Positions 32,736-43,480 of a stretch of 64,000 bases of DNA are shown here, piece by piece; positions within the stretch are counted from its first letter, which is position 1, and each line of letters starts with the position of its first letter. The stretch is from contig LS997566.1 of assembly GCA_000469685.2 (NCBI GenBank), positions 31,676,996-31,740,995 of the forward strand. Direction: 5' to 3'. This DNA comes from Haemonchus contortus (Eukaryota > Nematoda > Chromadorea > Rhabditida > Trichostrongylidae). Made by a program: the position numbers and the translations under genes. Below the pieces are notes generated by a model, which saw only the letters and a list, made by a program, of their open reading frames with translations, made no database searches and was not told the DNA's origin.

Positions 32736-34825
32736 CTGCAGTAAGAGGCTCAATATGACAAGAGGTCTATATCTTAGCCTATGATAAAACCAACAAAGTA
32801 ATTGATAAAATGTAGCACGGTCCGGGACAAAAATTCGACGTCCCACTGACGCTTTTGCAAACAGCATACGGTTTTCATACGGCGCTTTTCACCTGGCATT
32901 CGTTTTTACTACACAGGCTGTGTTTGTTCAGATCCTAATGCACAAATTTCAATGTCTAGTTGAATCAACTCGCGTACTCAAAGCCGAATTTAGATGGTAT
33001 CGATAGAATGGCTGCGATATTAATCAACACGTCCAATGTTTATGGCATCGCACGATGCCCTCAGTCGTGCGAACTTTCTTAGGACTTCCTTTTACAAATT
33101 ATAAAAGTTAAAAAGCATGATCCACTATAAAGCGAAACGAACCGTTCCCTTTCATCAGCATTTCTCCAGAACAATGCAGCCGCAATCAAAATGACGATGC
33201 AAAAGGTTACTAGTCCAGCGATTTTTGATGCTGAAACGGACTCGCATTCCATTACCCTGATCAAAAGTAGAAATAGAAAATATTTAGAAATTTGAGAAAG
33301 TCCGTCTCTAGCGGCACATACCAGGTGCGTAGGAGTGATCAAGTAAGCTCCAGTCGTATTCGTAATTGAAATACTCTAATCCGTTTTGTGCTGGAAGTGA
33401 ATTTAAATTAGACCCTTTACAAAGAACTATTCTTCATTTGTAAGTTGCTACAAGTTCATTTACAGAGATCCGACGCAACTAGTAAATAATTCCGCTGGCC
33501 TAGCTTCAGCCAAGTTGTATTACTACCGAACGAACATTTCTGCCAAGTTTACGACAAGGATCCCCTGGCACCAAGCCAAATTCTCGGTCAGAAGGAGGAA
33601 TCTGATCTGCTGTGATCAATTTTTAAGTAGTCCGAGCAAAACCAAGCCCACTAATAAGATCCAGTGGTGAAGTAGAAACATTAAACCACGGTGAAAAATC
33701 ACAAAACCACACCTGTTTAGAGTATACTAGCAAATTAATAGTTTTAATTTTTTCAAAAATTCTTTTAGTGTTGATAAGTGCTCTTGTAATTTTTTTTTGC
33801 TTAACTGCTGACTCATCACCTTCCAAATGCTGTTCCCCTTGCGAAAGCCAAAGTGGTAAGCGGTTACACCCGTTTGTGACAGAAAAAATTCATTCATATA
33901 ATCCAGCTTTAATTTTGCTCGATTACTTGAAGTTTTTGAGAAATCAAATGGAAGGTGATGATGCGTCTAAAACTCTTTTTTATCCTGTCGGGAAATACAA
34001 TCGTGCAGTGCTCGAAGGCTCTGAGGCAGTTGGTCAGAAAATGAAAGCTATTTCTAGATTCTCTCCGACGCTTTATTTCCTGTATTAGGGTCTGAGTGGT
34101 TAATGCATGCAGTCCCAAAAATTACAACTCACTTTGGAAATTCATAAGTTTGTTGTGAAGCTGCTTGATGAATATCCGTGAAATGGTGTCGTCATACGTT
34201 TGTTGTTGGAACACTGCTACCTGTATTGTGTCAAACATTGGTTCCAAATTGAGGTGGGAAAGTTCTGTATTTTCAAATGGCCAAGAATGGTTTTCATAGA
34301 TTTGATGACGATCGATCGATCTACAGTTTTATTAGGTAATAAAGAGAGAATAGTCAGTGAGACACAGTGCCGAAAAACCCATGGAACGAGCTCCTCTCAC
34401 AGTGGATCTGATAAAAAAGCTATAATATAATATTTTGCTGAATGTTGTATTCCATCGATCAGATGATCTCGATACGTTTCTAATGTGGTAAATGTTGGAA
34501 TTTTTTGACGCATACCTGAAAACGAGGAATCAGATCGTTGTCGTCTTCCCCATTAATACGTTCAACAGAAGGCAGAACGAGTCCGTCGAGGTGGATCTCC
34601 TTCACCAATTTCGAGATCAATCCAAAAATCTTACTCACTGTAAGACTCTCCGATGCAAAGGTCAACAAACCAGCTGGAATTTCGAGTGATCCATTGGGAT
34701 ACATTGAAAATGGAATCCGAAACCTTACCGCATACATCACAGCAATGACCGAAAGGTCGCACTGTTGTCGTACAATTCGACGCCGTTGATGGGCATTGAA
34801 CATAATTACATATCAACGATAACGT
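32417..34825 (-). CDS. Amnionless-like membrane protein, C-terminal half, six exons
   Basis: Exons on the minus strand are 34729-34825, 34516-34673, 34133-34220, 33322-33390, 33143-33230 and 32417-32735. All are GT..AG and every phase joins (0/1, 1/0, 0/1, 1/1, 1/2, 2/stop). The first exon has the Cys-rich module ICNYVQC ... PFGHCCDVCG, typical of amnionless just after its N-terminal domain. A juxtamembrane region follows (EYFNYEYDWSLLDHS), then one transmembrane helix (KIAGLVTFCIVILIAAALFW) and a tail of about 110 residues ending MEMKMIE-stop. Amnionless anchors and traffics cubilin-type receptors in the apical endocytic membrane of absorptive cells; that is family knowledge. The tail lacks a clear FxNPxF sorting motif (nearest is SFSNMNHEP). 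The N-terminal half should lie upstream. Confidence 0.65.
33143..33230 (-). CDS. Amnionless-like gene, transmembrane exon
   Basis: Encodes SKIAGLVTFCIVILIAAALF then WRNADERE. The acceptor CGTTTCAG|CATC keeps the frame. A nearer AG at 33260 would run into TAA, so it is not used. The donor is AACG|GTTCGT, which is weak. Confidence 0.65.
33322..33390 (-). CDS. Amnionless-like gene, juxtamembrane exon
   Basis: A 69-base exon encoding QNGLEYFNYEYDWSLLDHSY. The acceptor is TTCCAG|CACAAA and the donor CCTG|GTATGT. It is too short to show as an ORF and was found by phase matching. Confidence 0.6.
34133..34220 (-). CDS. Amnionless-like gene, extracellular exon
   Basis: Encodes VAVFQQQTYDDTISRIFIKQ and LHNKLMNFQ, parallel to the IQVVL-type strand of amnionless. 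The acceptor is AATACAG|GTAGC and the donor CAAA|GTGAGT. Confidence 0.6.
34516..34673 (-). CDS. Amnionless-like gene, extracellular exon
   Basis: Encodes GLLTFASESLTVSKIFGLIS through NGEDDNDLIPRFQ. The acceptor is ATTCCAG|CTGG and the donor CAG|GTATGC. It completes the split Gly/Ala codon of the previous exon. Confidence 0.65.
34729..34825 (-). CDS. Amnionless-like gene, Cys-rich (CCDVCG) exon
   Basis: Encodes TLSLICNYVQCPSTASNC then TTTVRPFGHCCDVC. The acceptor is TTTTTCAG|ACG and the donor GCG|GTAAGG. Cysteine spacing matches the von-Willebrand-C-like segment of amnionless. Confidence 0.7.
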
Positions 34826-34884
34826 CTGAAAAACATCAAACATTATTCTATATGCATATTTTATATAGCTACTAGCTTGTATTA

Positions 34885-35160
34885 GGGGCGGAGATGGTGT
34901 AGTGGCAAGTGGCGTACTATATCACATGCGCGGTCAGGAGTTCGAATCCCGGATCGATGCCCGCCTAGGCCAACCAAGCCTTCCATCCCTCCTGGCTCGG
35001 CGAATTGGTAGCACTCGTCTGGGAGGATAAATGCACTGACTTGTACATCGGCTGGCCACCGCAGTCACTGTATAGGCCACATACGCACCCATTACGCCAC
35101 TACGATTTCGAACGGAGTCGAGTGCGGGGGCGCATCCCTCAGACGGGATTGATTAACGCC
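34885..35160 (+). mobile_element. Full-length tRNA-derived SINE (SINE-A reference copy)
   Basis: A 276-base copy with a tRNA-like head (A box TGGTGTAGTGGCAAGTGG, B box GAGTTCGAATCCC). The body reads TGACTTGTACATCGGCTGG and GTATAGGCCACATACGC, and the tail is CGCATCCCTCAGACGGG then GATTGATTAACGCC. The head implies transcription by RNA polymerase III. It serves as the consensus for the other copies. Confidence 0.85.
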
Positions 35161-35754
35161 GGAACCTTCAAAACTTTACTAGCTTGTATAAGTTTCTCTC
35201 ACGACAAGGAAGCTTCACTGTCAAACACAGCCTGAGACCATATAAGCGACCAAGCCTGTCTCACGTCCTATTACACATATGATTTTAAACATGCCACAGT
35301 CAATCCTCTAATTCCTAGCTCGTTCTATCGTACGAGCGCTATAAGGCTGGTAGGTATCATTAGTATCGAATACTATCATTGTTCTGAAGTGTGCCTTGAC
35401 AGTACCCACTGATAAGCCAGTTCTGAGTTCTGAGTCCATTCTAGGTACCCCTCGCTATTCGGTCGCTTCACTGCGAAGGAGGGTTTTTTTTAGTCACAGA
35501 ACATGTCAATTACACTACACATTTCAGTAATGATCGCTATTAACTGGTTGGGATTGCAGCTCTGCCAGTTGGGCCTAGTTATGATCAATGCTGGGAAGGC
35601 GATTCCCTTAGTATCATATTGATCTCACTTTCGAAAACTTTCTCCCCTCCCTAGTGTTAGCTCCACAGCTGGCGATGGGTTTTCCATATCACGTCTATAT
35701 CACAGGGATAGGAATTCCCGCAAAGTTCGGACAGGCAGAGGTTCAACCCCTCCC
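35161..35754. other. No gene recognised
   Basis: No motif, exon or repeat identified. Confidence 0.4.
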
Positions 35755-35930
35755 TTTTCGGATTGGGCCCCTCGACTAAGGCCCATTCAAAGTGGTAGTG
35801 GCGTTTTTGCATGTGTATGTGGCCTATACAATGGGCTGTGGTGGCAAGACGATAAACAAGGTAGGCTTTTATATCCCGAACAAGTTTGGTATTAACCAAC
35901 CCTTGAAGGTTGGAAGGGTTGGCTGGCAAG
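35755..35930 (-). repeat. Diverged SINE-A copy, partial
   Basis: Reversed family words: GCATGTGTATGTGGCCTATA, ACAATGGGCTGTGGTGGC and GGTATTAACCAACC. Head and tail are not clear. Confidence 0.6.
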
Positions 35931-36159
35931 GTCGCGTTTTGCTACGGCATTCGACACTTTCAAGTGCTAGCATTGCTGATGTTCCTGCAGTATATTCTCC
36001 TACCGTTTCTACTTCAGCTCCCTGTCAATATAGTTTTTTTGGACCTCTACAGCTTTCTTTCTAACCAATATGCTGATGATCTGTCCCACAAAACAAAAGG
36101 ATTAAAGCCTCCGTTCCGTTGGTTCCCCTTCCATCAGTCTTCAATCTAGTTTGTAGAAT

Positions 36160-36408
36160 GCGCCCCGTTTTCGACTTCCATTCAGGATTGTACTGTTGTT
36201 TTGAATGCGTATGTGGCCTATATGTACAATGAGTCGGGGTGGGGTAAACAGATTACTGCCTTCACACATCCTGAAAAGCTTCTATCACTTAATTCTACTT
36301 CGTAGGGATGGGAGACTTTTTCTGATCGGGCATCCATCCGGTGTCGATCTCCGGACGCGAGATAATGTGCCGCCATGTGCGATTACACCACCTACGTCCC
36401 AATGAAGT
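36160..36408 (-). repeat. SINE-A copy
   Basis: Reversed copy from TTCGACTTCCATTCAGGATT through GAATGCGTATGTGGCC to the reversed head GATTACACCACCT at about 36384-36396. Confidence 0.65.
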
Positions 36409-36630
36409 GAGTATTTATGAGAATCATCGAGTTGTTCGTTCAGCTATGAACATTCGCCTTCATTGTAATGTGCTGTATGTGCTGTTCATTAGCTACCATT
36501 GAATACCAATCATCTGCGATTATTCTGATCCTCCTTTTGAAGAAAATGGAGTTTTGCAACCGAAAGAACAGTTCAACCCTCAACTACATTCTTTTCTTGT
36601 TGCGTCTCAATTATCGTCTAAATTAAACTA

Positions 36631-37199
36631 TTAGGTTGATGCATAATTATTACGGATTTTTTCACGGCTTTTTTTTCTTGATAGAAATTGAACATTGAAT
36701 TCGGGTTTTTTAGAAATGATCTACTTGATTTCCTCTACAAGAGTATGCCTAAAAAACCACCCGCATATTCGCGGAATTAGGCTTAACTACTTCGAGAAAG
36801 GTTGGAAGGTGGTAGAGTCATTCCGCGATCTCAGTAACTTTTCGGGGATCGAACAATCAGTCAGAGCCAACCGAGAAATGGGATCTGCCCCTAAACCTGC
36901 CATATTCACTAGCAGAAACCTTATGGATTGTCTTGTCAACCGTTCGCTGAAAAAATGGCTAGGGAATAGAACTTACGTCGATTCGGATGACTTGATGGCC
37001 GATGTCAAGGCATGGATCGCCCCCATGGATCAGAGCTTCTTCGCTTTTGAAATCCGACTGTCTAGCCAATCGGAAGCAGTGCTTGACGTAGATGGGCTAC
37101 ATGTTCCGGAGCGATTGTTTGAACATGTTTCTGTTCAATATTTTTATCGTTTTGTTAAGTAAAAAGTGTAAAATCCGCAATAATTATGCATCAACCTGA
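36631..37199 (+). mobile_element. Internally deleted mariner transposon (copy 1), TA-flanked
   Basis: The terminal inverted repeat AGGTTGATGCATAATTATT is present at both ends, with TA duplications at 36629-36630 and 37200-37201. The interior retains a 155-codon ORF (36695-37162). It fuses the start of a mariner transposase (FEKGWKVVESFRDLSNFSG, the N-terminal HTH) directly to its C-terminus (KKWLGNRTYVDSDDLM, ADVKAWIAPMDQSFFAFEIR). The DDD catalytic core is missing, so the copy cannot move on its own. Confidence 0.85.
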
Positions 37200-37339
37200 T
37201 ATAAGACAACATTTCTTCCATGCTGTTTCTATACTACAACTTCCCTTCCACATTGTGCCTAGCGCCTACCCTATGTTAGACTGTCACACCTTCACATTTT
37301 TTGTTCCAGTCTGAATGCACAATTCAGAAGGAAAATCTA

Positions 37340-37490
37340 AAAATTCAAATCTTTATTCAATTGTTTTCTACCAGGTTTACAAACGCCACCTTTCCCTCTC
37401 TGCTTCGCTTCCGTGTGCCTATCCTCCCTTAGATAATCACGGAAATTACGTGGAAACAATAATCTCGTCCAGTTGATATTCCCCCCGTGA
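37340..37490 (-). CDS. Candidate exon upstream of the amnionless-like gene
   Basis: Reads LLRLPHVHGGNINWTRLLFP and onward after an AAGGCAG acceptor. It is the same strand as, and 5' of, the amnionless-like exons. No conserved motif identifies it, and the donor could be any of several GT sites. Confidence 0.25.
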
Positions 37491-37803
37491 ACGTGAGGTA
37501 GACGCAGTAGCTGCCTTTGAATAGGGTCAGTAATTTCCACGGATGACCTCAGTCATATGAATTCGCCCTCCGAAAGAACGTGTGACCTCTTCACATGGAT
37601 GCCTGGATAGGACGATCACCCAAGCATGAAAGGAAATAGAAAAGGAGGAATGAAACCTGGAAGCAGGGAGTTAAAATTAAAGTTGACAATCTCGATTTGT
37701 ATCGAACCTAAAGAAGCCTAAAGATTTGGTAGAGAGTCAAAGAAAGAGACAGCAATAGAAAAATGCTCATCTGGGTGTCCTGTACGGGAAATCTCGCCAA
37801 CCT

Positions 37804-37933
37804 TATTTTCGATGTTAGGGTTGTAGTCTCCGACTTTTTCCTTGTTAAGAATGATTACTGGATCTTTGACTGGCAGCATTCTCGATACGTTGTCCTCGAA
37901 GGATTCCTTGGCCAAGGCATGACCCAGCAATAC
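37804..37933 (-). CDS. Candidate exon upstream of the amnionless-like gene
   Basis: 130 bases between acceptor ACTTTCAG|GTATT and donor AATAAG|GTTGG, encoding ESFEDNVSRMLPVKDPVIIL and NKEKVGDYNPNIENK. It has good protein composition and a nematode-style acceptor. Membership in the amnionless-like gene is inferred from strand and position only. Confidence 0.4.
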
Positions 37934-38156
37934 CTGAAAGTAAGAGGAGACTTCGAAGTTTCAGTTTAACGCTTCGGCTGCTAATTAAAACTTCGCTCAA
38001 CAACGAGTACCTTGTAAATACATGAGAAGTGCCTTTTTCTTCAAACGGGGGCTTTTCTACAAAGTGATGAAGTCGTGTTATCTATATTCATATAACTTGT
38101 TTTGACTTGATGTTTTGTTAACTGCTGTTTTAGCGCCGCAGTGCGCGAAGCGAAAG

Positions 38157-38266
38157 TCTTACAAAGTTGGCGATTTGTGGGCAAAACTCCAGTCTAGGAC
38201 GGGACTCGAACCCGTACTTGTCCTTTCCGGGGACCGTGCTCTTATCCCTTACACTACCGAGACCCC
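38157..38266 (-). repeat. SINE-B unit, left arm of an inverted pair
   Basis: Inverted copy of 38414-38523 with only about two differences in 110 bases. The tRNA-like part (38191-38263) has the B box GGGTTCGAGTCCC reversed and one mismatch in the acceptor stem. It is preceded by TTTTGACTTGATGTTTTG, as in the other loci of the family. Confidence 0.75.
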
Positions 38267-38413
38267 GCTTGCCCTCGCCTTCTTAATGGCTTATATGCCA
38301 TAGCTTATCAGCACTCACACGTAGATCGTGTTGAGCCGGTCGGCCAATATCAGCACAGAACCGATAAGCTGTAAGCTTTACATGATATAACTTGTTTTGA
38401 CCTGATGTTTCTC

Positions 38414-38523
38414 GGGGTCTCGGTAGTGTAAGGGATAAGAGCACGGTCCCCGGAAAGGACAAGTACGGGTTCGAGTCCCGTCCGAGACTGGAGTTTTGCC
38501 CACAAATCGCCAACCTTGTAAGA
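38414..38523 (+). repeat. SINE-B unit with intact tRNA-like fold, right arm of an inverted pair
   Basis: 38417-38489 folds as a tRNA: acceptor GTCTCGG/CCGAGAC, D arm GTGT/GCAC, anticodon loop CCGGAAA (nominal GGA, Ser) and T arm ACGGG/CCCGT with GGTTCGAGTCC. A serine tRNA should have a long variable arm and U33, and neither is present. The 3' flank (GTTTTGCCCACAAATCGCC) recurs with every copy, so this is a SINE head and not a working tRNA gene. Confidence 0.7.
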
Positions 38524-39492
38524 TTATATTCATATATTTATTTCATTACCTATTTATTTGCATTTATTTACTCAATCTCAATCACCACTTAAAATTGCTC
38601 TTTGCTACAAAATGGTATGACTTCAGTCAAAAAAGCTATGGTTGTAGTTGAATGACAGGTCTGCGAAATAGGAGGTCGAGTCAATGAGAAATACCCGAGC
38701 CGGCAAGTAATTCAGTCTTTATTCTCGATAGCAAGCCCAAAGCCATGGCGATTCTTTACTGATTCGGAATGATTGTGATCTTCTCTATGTCTCCTCAGCT
38801 CTACTATTTTTCATTGCTTTGTTTTGAAAAACTACGTGCGCGGGGACAACTCCTTGTCGCGAAAGCTCATTGGGCAGATTTCAAATTCCAGCATGAAAAT
38901 CAATTTTAAAAAGTCTAGGGATTGTTGAGACAGCCCAATAAAGAAATGCTTAGAGAATGTTAAATGAACAGTCTGAGGCTGGGTGATTTCTGACCATGCA
39001 ACTTGGGATTAAGTTCGATGCCGCTTTGTCTGATTCCTTGACTCTACCTCCCAAACCACAACTGTTGATGCAGCTAAACACTTAATTTTGGTCACTAACA
39101 GATATTTTCCAAAACAACTTAGAAATATTAGAACTTTACATGAACATTTCAGTTTAAGAAAAACGACACTTCTCATGTAACAACCTCACATTATACTATG
39201 CGAGAGAAGGCTTTCCAAAGGAATCTCTGATCGTGGCCCGTCCTCGTCACAACTTCTCGAAAAAATGGACTTTTTCGGGATCGCTATAAGCTTGCTAGTC
39301 CTTTGTCTATTGTAACGGATTAATTTTATTAGTTATGTCCCCAATTGACATCAAAACAAAACTAGCCATCCCGCCCATGTTAGGTTTGTTCGTAGCTAGG
39401 AGTTACCAGAAAAGGCATCTAGAAGATACCTTGCAAGGATGTTCAAGGTGAGCAACACTGGGAGGCTTCGCTGATTCACTGCCATCTTCATA
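38524..39492. other. No gene recognised
   Basis: AT-rich DNA; no motif or exon seen. Confidence 0.4.
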
Positions 39493-39494
39493 TA

Positions 39495-40064
39495 TTAGGT
39501 TGATGCATAATTATTGCGGATTTTTTCGCGGCTTCCTTTCTCCCGATAAAATTAAACTTTTGAATTTGGGGTTTTCGTAGACATAATCTTCTCGCTTCCT
39601 TTAACAGAAATAGGTCCAGAAAGTCATCTTCATATATGTCACATTATGTTCTATTACTTCGATAAATGTTGGAAGGCCGCACATTCATGACGTGATCTCA
39701 ATGAACTTCTTGGCGATGGATCAGTCAGCCAAAGCCGAACAGGGAATGGAATCTGCTTCTTCGTCGCCCTATTCACCAACAGATACTCCTTCTGCTATCA
39801 TAGCCCGTTGAAAAATTGGCTAGCGAACATAACTTTCGACGAAATGGATGGCTCGATGGCCATGTAAAGGGGTGGATCGCCTCCAAGAATCGGAACTGTT
39901 TTGCCTGTGGAATCCGACTGCCTAGCGATTGGGAAGCAGTGCTTGACTTAGATGGTGGCTTAGTTAGGGAGCAATTATGTGAACATGTCTTTGCTAGATA
40001 TTTCTATCGTTTCTTTAAGTAAACTTTGCTGGAAAAAATCCGCAATAATTATGCATCAACCTCA
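39495..40064 (+). mobile_element. Internally deleted mariner transposon (copy 2)
   Basis: Same terminal repeats (AGGTTGATGCATAATTATTG / CAATAATTATGCATCAACCT) and about the same length as copy 1. TA is present on the left (39493-39494) and mutated on the right. The C-terminal frame (39816-40022) reads DGHVKGWIASKNRNCFACGI, matching copy 1. N-terminal words (DLNELLGDGSVSQS) survive in broken frame at about 39695-39735. It is more decayed than copy 1. Confidence 0.8.
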
Positions 40065-41649
40065 CACTTTTGACTCAGACAAGATGCACTCCTGTCTATT
40101 TTTTGCTTTCAAAACTATCTCGAACTCAAATTATATAGGTCTCTGGTCTGTTGCTTACCTGATACTGTCCCTCCATTGTTTTCACGAAACGAGTGAATGA
40201 GTGAGTTGACATTGGCTGAAACAAAGACTATGATCAAAGGTGACATGATCTCCTACAGGTCTTGCTATCTCTTGTAGTGCTGTGGTTCTCTTGGCGACAG
40301 CTTGCGACTATTGGAACAGCACAGCTAAATACCCATATTTCTGAACTCGTCTACGGCTACCTTTTAGCTTAAGACAACCATTCTGCTGAACGAAAATGGC
40401 GGGCAGTAACAGAGGAATTAAAGAAGAACGTCTTGCGTTTGTATAGGGATGTTCCAGCAATGAAATCTCTTTCTTACGGTAGGTTCTGAGAAAGTTCTGC
40501 CACGATTTTTAAGAGGTCCAGTCTATTCGACCATCTTTGCTATCGATGATGGGTCATTCCATAGTCGTAAAATGTTCTCGAAGCCTCTCTGCAAGAGGTA
40601 TGTGAGGGCAGGAGCTTTCCTCTACCTAGACGGTGTTACTTTCAGAAGAGCAACTTTCAGTCAGGTTCAGTCAATACTACAAATAACGTCGATCCACTCC
40701 ACCTCTGACCGTTCAGAAAACATCAACGGCGCACCGGGCAAAAGTACGCTTGTCTTCGAGCCACGGTGTTCGAAGAAAAACTTGAGCGAACCTGACGTCC
40801 GTCCACCTCAGAAGATTTCACCGCTGTTGAGGAGGGCGCGCAGGGGCAATGGGGCAGACTGCACGTTCACGGGAGCATTGGGCTCCAACCGTACAAACCG
40901 TCATCATCCTTCTCTAAGCTTTTCGCTACCAAAACAAGCTGAACCAATGTAGACCACGTGCTTAGTCCGACGGTGTTTAATGCATGATTATATCGAAAAA
41001 ACAGAAACAACATGCAGAGCAGTCGACTCCAAGAACGCGATTGAGGAGAAAGGAGATGATTGACTCGCCCAGTGACTCACCGCTCTCGAGATTAATAGGA
41101 ACGATTAAATTCTCGAGTAGCAGTGCCATGCATGCAAATGCCAAAAAAATCAAGGGTGCGAATAATGTGACAAGATTTTCTACCCAACCCAGTGTACTTA
41201 CTAATACATTATTGCCCTTGTTTACGACATTTGAAAACTGTGGTTTTTTTCGATACAACACTCGAAGACAGTGCTCTTCTTTCACATGGATGGCTTCTGA
41301 TAAAGGCATTCAACAATGCCCCATCAGTAACATACGATCAGTTCTGTAGATTGTCTTTCCATTCAGTTTTAGATTGATGACATCTACATCTTATTGTTGG
41401 CTCCGTGAAATAATTTGTTACTCCTTGACATATTTCTTAATAAATTTATAACCAATTCATCTAATCCGCCATGCACATACATAGTCCAGTCGTACATAGT
41501 CCAGTCTGGCATGAAAAACTATCTCCAAAAAAAAAGTGCGTCTGGGAAGGTAGTCCTTTAGTACAATTGTCTGACTGAACAAGGTTACGGTGGTCTACAG
41601 CTTTTTATAGAGCTTAACTCGAAATCATTTATATAATACAGGAGTGAGT
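40065..41649. other. No gene supported
   Basis: A 126-codon plus ORF (40572-40952) and a hydrophobic minus ORF (41309-40977) occur. The latter has a strong donor, AGCG|GTGAGTC, near 41083. Neither has a recognisable domain or a second splice site that fixes an exon. Confidence 0.35.
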
Positions 41650-41654
41650 ACATT

Positions 41655-41810
41655 CGGAAAATTTGGACCGCAGTAGTTTCACGAGCTGGGCGAGTTGTGG
41701 CCAAAACTTCGGCTTCGAACGGTACGCGAGCTCGTGCTTGCAATTTTCGGTCACCATACTCTCGAACCTTTCCATCACTAAGCATCCGCTTACCCTCGCC
41801 TATTTAGTGT
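41655..41810 (-). repeat. Diverged SINE-B copy
   Basis: Reversed family words GTGGCCAAAACTTCGGCTTC, GAACGGTACGCGAGCTCGTG and CCGCTTACCCTCGCC in the same order as at 38.2 kb. Confidence 0.5.
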
Positions 41811-41921
41811 TCTTTTTAGTGTTTGAGATATTTCAGTCAAAATAGAAGAAAAGACGCAAGCTTCTCAAAAGCAAACTTAAGTAAAAGCTCATATTCAAAC
41901 TAGCTAAGTAACGTAAAAGAG

Positions 41922-42175
41922 ATGTTTTGAGTTGATGTTTTGTTAACTGCTGTTTAGATGATTTCGCCGTAGTACGCGATGCAAAGGTTTCCCAAGGTTA
42001 GCGAATTATGGACAAAACTTCATTTTCGGACGGAAGATAAGCCATTAAGGAGGCGGGGGCATCCGGGGTCTCGGTAATGTAAGGGATAGAGCACGACGCC
42101 CGGAAAGCGCAATTACGGGTTCAATTCCCGACCGAAACTGAATGTTTGTCCATAAATCGCCCGCCTTGTGAGAGT
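41922..42175. repeat. SINE-B inverted pair, diverged
   Basis: The left unit (41922-42042, minus) has TTTTGAGTTGATGTTTTG then TTATGGACAAAACTTC. The right unit (42064-42175, plus) has GGGGTCTCGGTAATGTAAGG, B box GGGTTCAATTCCC and GTCCATAAATCGCC. This is the same inverted layout as at 38157-38523, with more divergence. Confidence 0.6.
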
Positions 42176-43206
42176 GAAGGAGTTGTTTCTGCACAGAAGC
42201 CTACCGATGCCTCAGTATGGGCTTTTAAGGCACAGTTAACGGTAAGTTTGGGTAATCTAGATAATGAAGAAAAATGGGAGACAAGATCGAAAATAATGCG
42301 ATGATGGTGAAGAAACTGCGTGAATCGGTGTTTCCAAATTGAAAAAAAGCCTTCGAAAAATCGTTAAAAGGGAGGCTGGACGAGAACGAGCCCAGGAAAA
42401 TGAAGAGAAGTGGGGCGTTTGGACGAGCTATTCAATGTGTCTCACTGCGTACGTGTGGGCTCTGGTGCCAATAAAAGACTACGGTAAGCGAAAAAACATT
42501 CACACATAAGCATAAGTAAACAGAAAAACCCTAGTAACAGCAAAGGTAGCTCACCTTCTTCGCCTCTAGGAGTAGGAAATTAAATAAGGAATCGCGTCAG
42601 CAAAAAAATAACAGAGGAAAAAAGAGTGGGAGAATACACAGCCTCATCACTCGGCGATCAGCTGATTGTGTGTGGGTCCCAGAACGAATGATTGTAATCT
42701 GTATAGCCTCGACACTCGTCTGACGTGACATCGATCGGGGACGTGGGGAAGCCCCTTATGGCAGCAACAGGGCTTCCACTATGCCCTAGCTTCGAGATTA
42801 TGGGAGCGAGAGGGTCCCTTCTACCACCCATGGGGGCCGCTGAGTACTGATAAGGTAAGAACTCAATAACATTTTTCAGCCGTGATTTTAAGGTCTATTG
42901 TGAACTTTTTGTGTGTTGCATTCGAAGAACTTAGATAACGTAAGATTGTTCTCCAATGGAGACCTCTATTTTGACGATAAATTCTCTTTTCAAACTCTGT
43001 TTCAGACTCGCTTGGAGGAGAAAGGCACTAACATGACCATCGGCTTTTCCCCAAACTTTATTGCAAATGTAAAACAAAGCAGTGGAGCCTTATTGTACCT
43101 GCCAATTGCTACCTATTATCTACTCATCTATCTACTCAGCCACACCCATATTCACATTGCGGATTCAAATCAACGAAGAAGCGGTTTTTGGGAGTTTTTA
43201 TAGTCA
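42176..43206. other. No gene recognised
   Basis: No motif, repeat or exon identified. Confidence 0.4.
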
Positions 43207-43480
43207 GCGCTGAGGTGGTGTCGTGACAAGTGGCGCAGTATCTCACACACATGGTCAGGGGTTCAAATCCGGGGTCAACATCCGCCTAGACCAACCAAGC
43301 CTTCTAGGGTCGCACAATTGGTATCATATCCGTCTGGGAGGATTGAAGCACTGACTTGTAGATCAGCTCGCCACCGCAAGTCATTGTATAGCTACAGACA
43401 CATTCAATGCGCCACTACGATTCCGAATGGAAGGCGAATGCGTGTGCGCATCCCTCACACGGGCTTGATTGACCACCCAA
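43207..43480 (+). mobile_element. SINE-A copy, near full length
   Basis: Head GGTGGTGTCGTGACAAGTGG, B box GGGTTCAAATCCG, body GCACTGACTTGTAGATCAGC and tail GCGCATCCCTCACACGGG. Confidence 0.8.

Noticed and set aside
38417..38489. Functional tRNA-Ser(GGA) gene
   Set aside because: The cloverleaf folds, but there is no long variable arm, position 33 is C, and the same 3' flank follows every copy. It is a SINE head.
40572..40952. 126-codon plus ORF as a gene
   Set aside because: There is no domain or paired splice site; its length alone is not convincing in 64 kb of eukaryotic DNA.
41000..41309. Signal-peptide or transmembrane first exon
   Set aside because: The hydrophobic run and a strong donor near 41083 are visible, but there is no supported start, acceptor or family.
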